DNA of 14,586 nucleotides from Flavobacteriaceae bacterium (GCA_030694835.1 JAUYUF010000232.1:1-14586), one strand, 5' to 3'; shown: positions 1 to 7,701, counted from the stretch's first letter. A program made the numbers and translations. The notes: generated by a model not told the origin, from the sequence alone.

Positions 1-29
1 TCGAAATATTTTTCTAATTGATCGTTCAT
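1..29 (-). CDS. Start of an unidentified gene downstream of the sigma factor (partial)
   Basis: An ATG on the minus strand at 29-27 opens a reading frame MNDQLEKYF that stays open to the left edge. It begins 3 nt after the TAA stop of the ECF sigma factor, so the two are almost certainly co-transcribed and probably translationally coupled. Only nine codons are visible, so no family can be assigned. In Bacteroidota a gene placed directly after an ECF sigma factor is often an anti-sigma factor or a small membrane or hypothetical protein; that is inference from position only. Confidence 0.6.
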
Positions 30-32
30 GTT

Positions 33-584
33 TTACACTGGATTTAAATTCATTAAGGCTCTTAATTTACTTTTAGCACTTGATATAGTTGTTCTAACAT
101 TTTCATTTGAAATATTCATTATATGAGCAATTTCTTCACTATCATACCCTTCAATTAAATTTAATGTTAATGCAACTCTATAATTTGATTTTAATTTTGA
201 AATCATTTTTAATACATCAGAACATTTTATTTCACTATATTCAGAATCATTTTCTTCAAAACTCAAATTTTCAGCGTATTCATATGGTACAGTATCAAAT
301 TTCTTATTCTTCTTTAAAGCTGTTAAACTGTTATTAATAACAATTTTTTTTAGCCAAGATCCAAAAGATGCTTGTCCATTATTATTAAAAGAATTCAACT
401 TAGTAAAAGCTGTTAAAAATGATTCTTGCATAATATCTTCTGCTTCAAATTTGTCATTTATAATTCGTAAAGAAGTGTTAAACATAGCTTTATAATATAA
501 CTTGTATATTTCTATCTGAGCATGATGTTCTTCTTTTCTACATCGCTCAATTAAATGATTTATATGGTCGTACGATTGTTCCAA
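33..584 (-). CDS. ECF-type RNA polymerase sigma-70 factor
   Basis: Directs RNA polymerase to a specific promoter set; cytoplasmic regulator. The 183-residue length is typical of ECF (group 4) sigma factors, which keep only domains sigma-2 and sigma-4. Sigma-2 spans roughly residues 17-92, including the conserved stretch around AEDIMQESFLTAF (47-60) and FGSWLKKIVIN (74-84). Sigma-4 spans roughly 123-176, with LNLIEGYDSEEIAHIMNIS leading into the recognition helix NVRTTISSAKSKLR (161-174). An acidic linker (about 100-120) joins them. The chosen ATG is the first in frame and gives the expected distance to sigma-2. The gene is divergent from lon across a gap of about 217 bp and lies 3 nt upstream of another gene start. 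The regulon and inducing signal cannot be read from this window. Family assignment is firm; the subgroup is not determined. Confidence 0.93.
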   Translation of the reverse strand: MEQSYDHINHLIERCRKEEHHAQIEIYKLYYKAMFNTSLRIINDKFEAEDIMQESFLTAFTKLNSFNNNGQASFGSWLKKIVINNSLTALKKNKKFDTVPYEYAENLSFEENDSEYSEIKCSDVLKMISKLKSNYRVALTLNLIEGYDSEEIAHIMNISNENVRTTISSAKSKLRALMNLNPV

Positions 585-696
585 AAAATTAAATCTACTT
601 AAAAGACAAATTATAATTTTGAATGTTACACTTTACATAAAAAATACTGCATTTTGAGGTGTTTCTTTGGCATAACTATTGTAAATTAACACTATA

Positions 697-704
697 CAAA
701 TATA
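697..704 (-). promoter_or_regulatory. Possible -7 element (TATATTTG) for the sigma-factor gene
   Basis: On the minus strand these bases read TATATTTG, an exact match to the Bacteroidota -7 consensus TAnnTTTG. It lies about 110 bp upstream of the sigma-factor ATG. No convincing TTG -33 element is seen 17-23 bp further upstream, so this is a weak call in very AT-rich DNA. Confidence 0.3.
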
Positions 705-718
705 CTAATATGTCTTAA

Positions 719-757
719 AGTATTAAAATATAGTTATTTAAGGTATTTATTAATACT
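719..757. repeat. 8-bp inverted repeat upstream of lon
   Basis: AGTATTAA (719-726) and TTAATACT (750-757) are perfect reverse complements separated by 23 bp, 45-83 bp before the lon start. It could be an operator or simply chance in AT-rich DNA. I did not find a clean lon promoter: the only exact TAnnTTTG on the plus strand in the gap (TAATTTTG, 614-621) lacks a properly spaced TTG and would leave a 5' leader of about 170 nt. Confidence 0.25.
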
Positions 758-801
758 AAATAGCTCTTATTTTAAATGACAAAATGACCCAAGATTGACA
801 A

Positions 802-3258
802 ATGAGTAAAATTAAATTTTTAAATATTGACAGTATGTCACTTCATCAAATGTTAGATGAAGATGCAGAATTAATCCCATTAATGACTCCAGAAGATGAA
901 GAGGATTTTAATAAGGAATTAGTTCCAGATGCTTTGCCAATTCTTCCTCTTAGAAACACTGTTTTATTTCCCGGAGTAGTTATTCCAATTACTGCTGGTA
1001 GAGATAAATCCATCAAACTTATAAAAGAAGCTTATGCGGGAAGTAAAATTATTGGTGTAGTAGCTCAAAAAAATGAAAATACAGAAGACCCAACTTTAGA
1101 TGATATTTTCAAAATTGGTACTATAGCAAAAATATTGCGATTGTTAAAAATGCCTGATGGTAATACAACCGTTATAATTCAAGGTTTAAAAAGATTTGAA
1201 ATTGAAGAAATTATCAAAGAAAAGCCTTACATTTTAGCTAAAACTAAAGAATTAATAGAAGACAAATCTAATATTGACGATAAAGAATTTGAAGCAATTA
1301 TTGATTCTATTCGTGATATTTCTATCAAGATAGTTAAAGATAGTCCAAATTTGCCTTCTGAGGCTTCTTTTGCTATTAAGAATATTGAAAGCAAATCGTT
1401 TTTAGTCAACTTTATTTCATCCAATATGGATTTAAATGTGGTAGAAAAACAAGAATTATTAGAGATCAATAATCTAAAAGAAAGGGCATTAAAGACACTT
1501 AAGAAATTAGATTTAGAACTGCAACGATTAGAAATCAAAAAAGATATCCAGTCAAAAACACGTTTTGATATGGACCAACAACAACGCGATTATTATTTAC
1601 ATCAACAATTAAAAACGATTCAAGAAGAATTAGGTGGACTTTCTCATGATGAAGAAATTGATGAAATGATTAAATTGGCTAAAAAGAAAAAATGGTCTAA
1701 AGAAGTTGCAGCTGTTTTTGATAAGGAAATTAACCGTCTTCAAAGAATGAATCCCCAAGTTGCTGAATATTCAATGCAAAGAAGTTATTTAGATATGTTT
1801 TTAGAACTTCCTTGGAATCATTATTCAAAAGATAAATTTGATTTGAATAGAGCTCAAAAAATTCTAGATAGAGATCATTTCGGACTTGAAAAAGTAAAAG
1901 ATAGAATCATTGAGTATTTAGCTGTTTTAAAGTTAAAAGGTGATATGAAATCGCCAATTATATGTTTATATGGACCTCCAGGAGTTGGTAAAACATCGCT
2001 TGGAAAATCTGTAGCAGAATCTTTAGGCAGAAAATATGTGAGAATGTCATTAGGAGGTTTACGTGATGAAGCTGAAATTAGAGGTCATAGAAAAACCTAT
2101 ATTGGCGCTTTGCCAGGAAGAATTTTACAAAACATTAAAAAAGCAGGAACTTCAAATCCCGTTTTTGTATTGGATGAAATAGATAAATTAGGCGCCACTA
2201 ATTATGGCGACCCTTCTTCTGCAATGTTAGAAGTGTTGGATCCAGAACAAAATACTGCTTTCTATGATAACTATTTAGAAGTAGATTATGATTTGTCTAG
2301 AGTGATGTTTATTGCAACAGCCAACAGTTTATCAAATATTCCTTGGGCTTTAAGAGATCGTATGGAAATTATCGATGTAAATGGCTATACAACAGAGGAA
2401 AAAATAGAAATTGCCAGACGTCATTTATTGCCAAAACAATTAAAAGAACACGGATTAACAGCAAAAAATATCACTTTAAGTAAGCCTGTAATTGAAAAAA
2501 TTATTGAAGCTTATACACGTGAATCCGGTGTTCGTGGTTTAGAAAAGAAAATTGCCAAAGTGGTTAGAAATGCAGCGAAATCTATCGCCATGGAAAAAGA
2601 ATATAATCCAAAAGTAACTATTGAAGAATTGGTGAAAATTTTAGGTGCTACGCATTTAGAACGCGATAAATATGAGAGTAATGAAGTAGCTGGTGTTGTA
2701 ACTGGCTTGGCATGGACAAGTGTTGGTGGTGATATTCTATTTATTGAGTCAATTATTTCTAAAGGAAAAGGAGAGCTTTCTATTACTGGAAATATTGGAA
2801 AAGTAATGAAGGAATCGGCCACGATTGCTTTGGAATATATCAAAGCCAATATTGATGAATTTGAGATTAGCCCAAAAGTAATTGAAGATTATAAAGTTCA
2901 TATGCATGTTCCAGAAGGCGCAACTCCAAAAGATGGTCCAAGTGCAGGAATTACCATGTTAACTTCTTTAGTTTCAGTTTATACGCAGCGTAAAGTTAAA
3001 TCTAATCTTGCAATGACCGGTGAAATTACACTTCGCGGAAAAGTGTTGCCAGTAGGAGGAATCCAAGAGAAAATATTAGCAGCAAAACGAGCTAATATTA
3101 AAGAAATTATTTTGTGTGAAGAGAATAGAAAAGATATAGAAGAAATTAAACAAGATTATTTAAAAGGATTGAAATTTCACTATGTGAAAGAAATGAAAGA
3201 AGTTGTAAAATTAGCATTATTGAAGCAAAAAGTAAAAAATGCAAAGACACTTGAATAA
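802..3258 (+). CDS. lon: ATP-dependent endopeptidase Lon (La)
   Basis: Hexameric cytoplasmic AAA+ serine protease that degrades misfolded and short-lived regulatory proteins. The 818 residues fit the slightly extended Lon of Bacteroidota (E. coli Lon is 784). An acidic leader (about 1-43) precedes the LON substrate-binding domain, which begins at LPILPLRNTVLFPGVVIP (45-62). A coiled-coil region follows (about 225-280). The AAA+ domain carries Walker A GPPGVGKT (391-398) and Walker B VFVLDEID (454-461). The C-terminal protease domain has the catalytic dyad Ser714 in PKDGPSAG and Lys757 in GGIQEK; their 43-residue spacing equals that of E. coli S679/K722. The ATG at 802 is the first in frame, and upstream sequence is non-coding. 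The gene is monocistronic, with a strong terminator downstream, and divergent from an ECF sigma factor. I see no CIRCE element. Complete and apparently functional. Confidence 0.98.
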   Translation: MSKIKFLNIDSMSLHQMLDEDAELIPLMTPEDEEDFNKELVPDALPILPLRNTVLFPGVVIPITAGRDKSIKLIKEAYAGSKIIGVVAQKNENTEDPTLDDIFKIGTIAKILRLLKMPDGNTTVIIQGLKRFEIEEIIKEKPYILAKTKELIEDKSNIDDKEFEAIIDSIRDISIKIVKDSPNLPSEASFAIKNIESKSFLVNFISSNMDLNVVEKQELLEINNLKERALKTLKKLDLELQRLEIKKDIQSKTRFDMDQQQRDYYLHQQLKTIQEELGGLSHDEEIDEMIKLAKKKKWSKEVAAVFDKEINRLQRMNPQVAEYSMQRSYLDMFLELPWNHYSKDKFDLNRAQKILDRDHFGLEKVKDRIIEYLAVLKLKGDMKSPIICLYGPPGVGKTSLGKSVAESLGRKYVRMSLGGLRDEAEIRGHRKTYIGALPGRILQNIKKAGTSNPVFVLDEIDKLGATNYGDPSSAMLEVLDPEQNTAFYDNYLEVDYDLSRVMFIATANSLSNIPWALRDRMEIIDVNGYTTEEKIEIARRHLLPKQLKEHGLTAKNITLSKPVIEKIIEAYTRESGVRGLEKKIAKVVRNAAKSIAMEKEYNPKVTIEELVKILGATHLERDKYESNEVAGVVTGLAWTSVGGDILFIESIISKGKGELSITGNIGKVMKESATIALEYIKANIDEFEISPKVIEDYKVHMHVPEGATPKDGPSAGITMLTSLVSVYTQRKVKSNLAMTGEITLRGKVLPVGGIQEKILAAKRANIKEIILCEENRKDIEEIKQDYLKGLKFHYVKEMKEVVKLALLKQKVKNAKTLE

Positions 3259-3299
3259 ATAAAATTCATAATAAATTAAAAGAAGTTTTAGTTTAAAAT

Positions 3300-3343
3300 A
3301 TAATGGTTCTGCTTTTGCTAAAAAGTTGAACCATTATTTATTT
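3300..3343 (+). terminator. Intrinsic terminator of lon
   Basis: ATAATGGTTC (3300-3309) pairs perfectly with GAACCATTAT (3328-3337). Inside it, CTTTT (3312-3316) pairs with AAAAG (3321-3325) around a GCTA loop, giving a near-continuous hairpin with one mismatch and one G-T pair. The T-rich run TTTATTTAT follows directly. It begins about 40 bp after the lon stop codon, as expected for a rho-independent terminator. Confidence 0.75.
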
Positions 3344-3477
3344 ATATGAATTTTCGTTTATTTTCTAAGTCAATAAAGTAGTATTATTACTGGATGTGCG
3401 ATACTTTCTTCAACATTAATTTAATAATTAAAATAATCAAAATCAATATGTTGTTTATTTTATTTAAAAATATTTAA

Positions 3478-3485
3478 TACTTTTG
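3478..3485 (+). promoter_or_regulatory. -7 element (TACTTTTG) for the YkuD_2 L,D-transpeptidase gene
   Basis: TACTTTTG matches the Bacteroidota -7 consensus TAnnTTTG exactly. A TTG at 3451-3453 could be the -33 element, but the 24-bp spacer is on the long side. Transcription would begin near 3490, leaving a leader of roughly 55-60 nt before the ATG at 3549. The rest of the 290-bp gap between lon and this gene is AT-rich with no credible ORF. Confidence 0.5.
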
Positions 3486-3548
3486 CAAAATGTTTTCAAT
3501 TTAAATTTCTGATAAAATCTTAAGTTTAATAAAATCCAAATATTTTCA

Positions 3549-4223
3549 ATGCAGTATAAAATAATTATCGTTTTATTGTTTGGACTTTTGTCTTTTACAT
3601 CAAATAAATCAAATCTGTCTTCTGATATAGTTCCGTCAGTATCCAATACTAAAGCTGAAAATATTTATCATAGTTTAAATGCTAAAAACTTTGTATTACC
3701 TAACATATATACTTTTACAAAAGCTGTTGAAGGTTTTTATAAATTAAAAGAAAAAGGAGTTGTTCAAAAAGATTTTCTGACGCTGGTTGATTTTAGTTTA
3801 TCTTCTAATGTGAAACGATTTTGGGTTATTGATATGAAAACTAACACAATTTTATTTCATTCGTTGGTGGCTCATGGAAGAAATACTGGGAATGAATTTG
3901 CTCAATATTTTTCTAATAAACCAGAATCAAATCAAAGCAGTTTAGGTTTTTATGCTACAGCAGAAACCTATTTTGGTAAACACGGATATTCCTTAAGATT
4001 AGATGGATTAGAACCTGGAATTAATAGCAATGCCAGAGAAAGAGCTATTGTAATTCATGGCGCTGATTATGTTTCAGAAAATTTTATTCAGCAACATGGA
4101 AGATTAGGTCGAAGTTTTGGATGTCCTTCGTTGCCAAATGAAATTTCCAAAGAAATTATTGAAACCATTAAGGATAAGTCTTGTTTGTACGTATATTACT
4201 CGTCAAATACTGATAAAATCTAA
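3549..4223 (+). CDS. Murein L,D-transpeptidase catalytic domain protein (YkuD_2 type)
   Basis: Predicted periplasmic enzyme of the YkuD_2 family, related to L,D-transpeptidases that act on peptidoglycan stem peptides. The 224-residue protein starts with a hydrophobic export signal (about 4-17, KIIIVLLFGLLSF) followed by a polar stretch. The catalytic region begins near FLTLVDFSLSSNVKRFWVID (76-95). It contains AIVIHGADYV with His170 and the nucleophile motif GRSFGCPSLP with Cys192, matching the His...(S)xGC arrangement of the family. No peptidoglycan-binding or anchoring domain is seen. The gene has its own likely promoter and converges on a second, larger L,D-transpeptidase with only 5 bp between stop codons. 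Substrate and actual reaction (3-3 cross-linking, lipoprotein attachment or carboxypeptidase) cannot be told from sequence. Confidence 0.88.
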   Translation: MQYKIIIVLLFGLLSFTSNKSNLSSDIVPSVSNTKAENIYHSLNAKNFVLPNIYTFTKAVEGFYKLKEKGVVQKDFLTLVDFSLSSNVKRFWVIDMKTNTILFHSLVAHGRNTGNEFAQYFSNKPESNQSSLGFYATAETYFGKHGYSLRLDGLEPGINSNARERAIVIHGADYVSENFIQQHGRLGRSFGCPSLPNEISKEIIETIKDKSCLYVYYSSNTDKI

Positions 4224-4238
4224 TCAGATTATTTTTTT
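4217..4238 (+). terminator. Small intrinsic terminator overlapping the convergent stop codons
   Basis: AATCT (4217-4221) and AGATT (4226-4230) form a 5-bp stem with loop AATC, followed by A and then seven Ts (4232-4238). The stem contains the TAA stop of the plus-strand transpeptidase and runs into the last codons of the minus-strand one, whose C-terminal lysines are encoded by the opposite strand of the T run. The stem is short and AT-rich, so efficiency is uncertain. An alternative stem, CTGAT/ATCAG (4210-4214/4223-4227), overlaps it. Confidence 0.4.
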
Positions 4239-5803
4239 AATTTTTGATATAATTCTATATCTAAATTGTAGAGATCATCTCTAAAACACAAAACACCATT
4301 TTCGATCCAAGCAGTCCAATAAAATATATGGATATAAATTTCTTTACTAAACTTTAAATCCTTTGTTTTTCCATAATTTATAGCCTCATCAATTTTTTCC
4401 AAACTCCATTGCTCTGGATCATCCAAAAGATATGCTGCGAGTTCGAACGGATTTTGAACTCTGATACAACCTGAACTTAGTGCTCGAATTTCTTTTTCAA
4501 AATAACCTCTTGAATTTGTGTCGTGTAAATAAATTAGGAATCTGTTAGGAAAAATAAATTTCATTAATCCCAAGGAATTATGTTTACCTGAAGTTTGTAC
4601 ATAAGTATAACTTCTAGCTTTATTAAATTGCCAGTTTTCATAACTTACCACATTTCCTTGAGAATCATAAATTTTAATATTTTTATGAAATAAATAGTTA
4701 ATATCTCTTTTTGTCGCTGGTATTACATCTTTTCTTAAAATGGTTGGAGGAACTGTCCAAGTAGGATTGAAAATTAAGTGACTTAATTTAGAAGATAAAA
4801 TTGGTGTTTTTCTATCAGCTCTACCGACTATTATTTTGTGAGTTCGTGTTGTGTCATTGTTCTTTATAACATGTAAAATATAATCGGGAATATTTATAAT
4901 TAAATATTCCTGTTCAAAATTTCGTGGATACCATCTCCAACGCTCCAAATTGGCAATAATTTGAGCTTCTCTTTTTGCTTTTGAAAAATTAAGTGCAGCA
5001 ATTGTACCTATACCAATAACACCATCTGGTGCCAGTCCGTGACGCATTTGAAATTTTTGTACCGCCAACAAAGTTGTATCATCATATAAATTGGTTAGTG
5101 TATCTTGTGGTTTGAGGTCTTTCCAATAAATGAGTTTCCCTTTTATAGTAATTATTTGTGCATTGGTATCATTTAATGCAATTTTATGGTCGATTTCAAT
5201 TTTCTTAAAATCTTCTTTGGGCATGGATTGAATGATATGAAGAGCCTCTTGTATGCGTTTATAAACAATATGATGAGGTCTTACCGCATTCAGTGCAAAT
5301 TCTAACGAGTCTTTTCTTTGAAAATTTAAAAGTAATTCTTTCAGATTTATATTGTTTTCTTTTAAATCCCAGTCCTTATATAGTTTTTTCGGATTTATAC
5401 TTCCTATCGCAACTTTTTTAATAAATTGATTTAAGTTTTGAGTTAATAAAATATCATAATTTATTAACTCTTCATCGGTTAATTGATGAACGTTTTTTTC
5501 GGTATTATTAATTTTTTTGATGTCAAAATCTTGGAGAAATAATCCTTCTTGATTAACATTATTTAAAAGTTTTATTACCTTTTCTCTTGAATTCTGATTT
5601 AACCAATAAGTTCTGTTATTGTTGGTTTTATAAAAATCTAAAATAATTGAATCTTTAATGGTTGATAATTGAAGAGAATCAATAAGTAGAATTTTCCCTT
5701 TTGGTGTGATTTCAATTTTGGGAATTTGAATGATTTGCGGTGGATTTTCTTTTCTACACGAAATCAAAAAAATAAAGAGTATAAAAAAATAGATTGATTT
5801 CAT
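4229..5803 (-). CDS. L,D-transpeptidase lipoprotein with peptidoglycan-binding domain (YcbB/LdtD-like)
   Basis: Predicted enzyme forming direct 3-3 (diaminopimelate-diaminopimelate) cross-links in peptidoglycan. It has 524 residues, in the size range of the YcbB-like group. A lipoprotein signal peptide ends in the lipobox LISC with Cys16 as the lipidation site, so it should be membrane-anchored facing the periplasm. A scaffold region follows, then a PG_binding_1-like segment (about 240-272, LLAVQKFQMRHGLAPDGVIG). The YkuD catalytic domain starts near YLIINIPDYILHVI (300-313). It carries the group-typical FNPTWTVPPTI (346-356) and the active site: His427 in YLHD, then SSGCIR with nucleophile Cys446 and Arg448. 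Convergent with the YkuD_2 protein. Upstream, TATATTTA (minus strand, 5833-5826) is only a one-mismatch -7 element. All key residues are present. Confidence 0.93.
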   Translation of the reverse strand: MKSIYFFILFIFLISCRKENPPQIIQIPKIEITPKGKILLIDSLQLSTIKDSIILDFYKTNNNRTYWLNQNSREKVIKLLNNVNQEGLFLQDFDIKKINNTEKNVHQLTDEELINYDILLTQNLNQFIKKVAIGSINPKKLYKDWDLKENNINLKELLLNFQRKDSLEFALNAVRPHHIVYKRIQEALHIIQSMPKEDFKKIEIDHKIALNDTNAQIITIKGKLIYWKDLKPQDTLTNLYDDTTLLAVQKFQMRHGLAPDGVIGIGTIAALNFSKAKREAQIIANLERWRWYPRNFEQEYLIINIPDYILHVIKNNDTTRTHKIIVGRADRKTPILSSKLSHLIFNPTWTVPPTILRKDVIPATKRDINYLFHKNIKIYDSQGNVVSYENWQFNKARSYTYVQTSGKHNSLGLMKFIFPNRFLIYLHDTNSRGYFEKEIRALSSGCIRVQNPFELAAYLLDDPEQWSLEKIDEAINYGKTKDLKFSKEIYIHIFYWTAWIENGVLCFRDDLYNLDIELYQKLKK

Positions 5804-5898
5804 AGTTGATAGAGAAATTCTTACATAAATATAAGCTTTTTAAATTTGATTTCTCTATACAGTTAAACCTTTATAACATTGATTAATTAGAATTTCCC

Positions 5899-5925
5899 AA
5901 AAAAAAATCCTGATTTCTCAGGATT
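5899..5925 (-). terminator. Intrinsic terminator of the def-DUF5606-mazG operon
   Basis: Read on the minus strand, AATCCTGA and TCAGGATT form a perfect 8-bp stem (5918-5925 with 5906-5913) closed by a 4-nt loop. It runs into a continuous run of T residues (complement of the A run at 5899-5907). It begins 4 bp after the mazG stop codon. This is the clearest terminator in the window. The plus-strand direction has no T tract, so it works for the leftward operon. Confidence 0.85.
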
Positions 5926-5928
5926 GAT

Positions 5929-6702
5929 TTATGATTGTTTTTTTGCTTGATTCCAAAAAACATCCATTTCTTCGAGCGTCATATCAGTTAATTTCTTACC
6001 AATTTTTTCCGCTTCATTTTCAATAAATTGAAATCTGCGAATAAATTCTTTATTGGTGCGTTCTAAAGCATTTTCAGGACTTATATTGATAAATCGAGCA
6101 TAATTAATTAAAGCAAAAAACACATCGCCTAATTCTGCTTCCATTTTATCGCTTTTCACTTTTACTTCATCCTGAAATTCTTGAATTTCTTCTTCAACTT
6201 TCGCCCAAACATCTTCTTTTGTTGGCCAATCAAACCCCACACTAGCAACTTTTTCTTGCATTCTATATGCTTTTACCATGGCTGGTAAAGAGTTGGGAAC
6301 GCCTTCTAAAACAGATTTCTTACCTTCTTTAAGTTTCAGATTTTCCCAATTGGTTTTTACATCGTCAGCACTATCAACTTTTACATCCCCATAAATATGA
6401 GGATGGCGACTGATGAGTTTATCACAAATAGCATTTGCCACATCAGCAATATCAAAATGATTGGTTTCAGAGCCTATTTTAGCGTAAAAAACGATATGCA
6501 ATAGCAAATCGCCTAATTCTTTTTTTATTTCGTCTAAATCGTTATCAAGAATAGCATCACCCAGCTCATAAGTTTCTTCAATAGTTAGCTGTCTAAGGGT
6601 TTCAAAAGTTTGTTTTTGATCCCACGGACATTGCGAACGCAAATCGTCCATAATATCTAAAAGTTGATTAAAGGCCTGTAATTGCTGTTCTCGAGAATTC
6701 AT
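5929..6702 (-). CDS. mazG: Nucleoside triphosphate pyrophosphohydrolase MazG
   Basis: Hydrolyses (d)NTPs to NMP plus pyrophosphate, cleaning non-canonical or excess nucleotides from the pool; cytoplasmic. The 257 residues match full-length two-domain MazG (E. coli 263). The N-terminal domain opens with the family landmark LRSQCPWDQKQT (21-32). It carries the metal-binding EExxE of IEETYEL (41-47) and ExxD of KELGDLLLH (61-69). The C-terminal repeat has the same pair: EEEIQEF (170-176) and AELGDVFFA (189-197). Between them are the conserved ISRHPHIYGDV (97-107) and RMQEKVASVGFDWP (147-160). The ATG directly abuts the stop codon of the DUF5606 gene with no gap, indicating translational coupling. 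Last gene of the def-DUF5606-mazG operon, followed at once by a terminator. Confidence 0.97.
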   Translation of the reverse strand: MNSREQQLQAFNQLLDIMDDLRSQCPWDQKQTFETLRQLTIEETYELGDAILDNDLDEIKKELGDLLLHIVFYAKIGSETNHFDIADVANAICDKLISRHPHIYGDVKVDSADDVKTNWENLKLKEGKKSVLEGVPNSLPAMVKAYRMQEKVASVGFDWPTKEDVWAKVEEEIQEFQDEVKVKSDKMEAELGDVFFALINYARFINISPENALERTNKEFIRRFQFIENEAEKIGKKLTDMTLEEMDVFWNQAKKQS

Positions 6703-7110
6703 CTATGCCTCTTCTTCTTTTTGAATAGTTGAGAAATCAAAATTAGTATCTACTAATTGATTATACCATTTGATAACCTTTTTAACGTTTGATGGATAAA
6801 CACGTTCTTTATCAAAATTTGGAACTATTTCTTCAAAATAAGCCATTAAATCTGCATCTTTTGCATCGTGATTGATACTTGTTTTTCCACCTTCTTTTTC
6901 AAACATCGATTTAAAAATTAAACCGAGCGGAAATTCTTCTTCATAAGTGTAAATAGCAATATCTTTTAAAGTACTAACATTTTGATTTCCAATAAGTGTA
7001 GTTCTTTTCCCATCGGTTAACGATTCTATAACAAATCCGTTTTTACTTTGGTTAAGTACTTTAAAAAGTCCAGGTTTTCCTGTAATTGAAATAATTTTAT
7101 CTAGTCCCAT
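6703..7110 (-). CDS. DUF5606 domain protein, function unknown
   Basis: A 135-residue soluble protein without signal peptide or membrane segments. I recognise it as the small Bacteroidota family DUF5606 from its opening (DKIISITGKPGLFKVLNQSK, 4-23), the stretch GFVIESLTDGKRTT (25-38), IAIYTYEEEFPLG (51-63) and the ending RVYPSNVKKVIKWYNQLV (103-120). No function is known to me for this family. The N-terminal part looks like a small beta-rich domain and the C-terminal part helical. It sits 9 bp after def and directly abuts mazG, so it is expressed with them. This suggests, but does not show, a role in translation or nucleotide metabolism. Confidence 0.85.
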   Translation of the reverse strand: MGLDKIISITGKPGLFKVLNQSKNGFVIESLTDGKRTTLIGNQNVSTLKDIAIYTYEEEFPLGLIFKSMFEKEGGKTSINHDAKDADLMAYFEEIVPNFDKERVYPSNVKKVIKWYNQLVDTNFDFSTIQKEEEA

Positions 7111-7119
7111 TTTATATTT

Positions 7120-7701
7120 TTATTTTAAGTTTGGAAATTTCATTTTATAATCAACATCAACAATTCCTTTAGAGATGTTTTCTAATTTTTTCTTTAATAA
7201 TCTTTTTTTGAGTGATGAAAGTTTATCAGTAAACAGGATCCCTTCTATATGATCATACTCGTGTTGAACAACTCTGGCTATTAATCCATTTAAAACTTCG
7301 GTTTGTTCTTCAAAATTTTCATCAAGATATTCAATAGTTACTTCTTCATTTCGGCTAACATCTTCTCTAATATTGGGAATGCTTAAACAACCTTCGTTAA
7401 ATGCCCACTCTTGGCCTTCTTCTTTTAAAATAGTAGCGTTAATAAACACTTTTTTATAATTAGCTAAAAAAGTTCTTTCATCTTCTTCTAGATCTTCATC
7501 TTGTGAAAAAGGAGCTGTATCTACAATAAAAAGTCTGATGTCTTTTCCAATTTGCGGTGCAGCTAATCCAACACCTTCGGCTTTATACATGGTTTCCCAC
7601 ATATTTTCTAGCAATTTAGATAACTCTGGATATTCTTTATCAATATCTTTTCCTACTTTTCTCAAAACAGGATCTCCATAAGCAACTATAGGTAATATCA
7701 T
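7120..7701 (-). CDS. def: Peptide deformylase
   Basis: Removes the N-formyl group from the initiator methionine of nascent proteins; ribosome-associated cytosolic metalloenzyme. The 193 residues are usual for Bacteroidota type-I enzymes. All three signature motifs are present: motif I GVGLAAPQIG (43-52), motif II EGCLSIP (103-109) with metal ligand Cys105, and motif III QHEYDHIEG (146-154) with metal ligands His147 and His151 and catalytic Glu148. An acidic insertion, QDEDLEEDERT (67-77), lies between motifs I and II. The ATG at 7701 gives the canonical start MILPIVAYGDPVLRK. It is the first gene of a three-gene operon with DUF5606 and mazG. Upstream, the 177-bp gap holds a possible -7 element and a tract of 7-bp repeats that would lie in the 5' leader. 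Formyltransferase (fmt) is not in this window. Confidence 0.98.
   Translation of the reverse strand: MILPIVAYGDPVLRKVGKDIDKEYPELSKLLENMWETMYKAEGVGLAAPQIGKDIRLFIVDTAPFSQDEDLEEDERTFLANYKKVFINATILKEEGQEWAFNEGCLSIPNIREDVSRNEEVTIEYLDENFEEQTEVLNGLIARVVQHEYDHIEGILFTDKLSSLKKRLLKKKLENISKGIVDVDYKMKFPNLK

Noticed and set aside
107..337. Plus-strand 76-codon frame antisense to the sigma factor
   Set aside because: Low-complexity Leu/Ile/Gln-rich translation from AT-rich antisense DNA, with no start context or homology I recognise.
2511..2849. Long minus-strand open frame inside lon (and similar frames at 1227-1538, 11008-11220, 13020-13295, 12108-12323)
   Set aside because: These lie antisense to well-defined genes with intact motifs and show no recognisable domain. 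They are expected shadows of coding sequence.
3375..3407. AAAGTA/TACTTT inverted repeat in the lon to YkuD_2 gap
   Set aside because: Only 6 bp of pairing with a 21-nt loop and no T run; expected by chance in AT-rich DNA.
3464..3646. Minus-strand 60-codon frame overlapping the start of the YkuD_2 transpeptidase
   Set aside because: It overlaps the signal-peptide coding region of a clear gene and the upstream promoter, and has no domain features.
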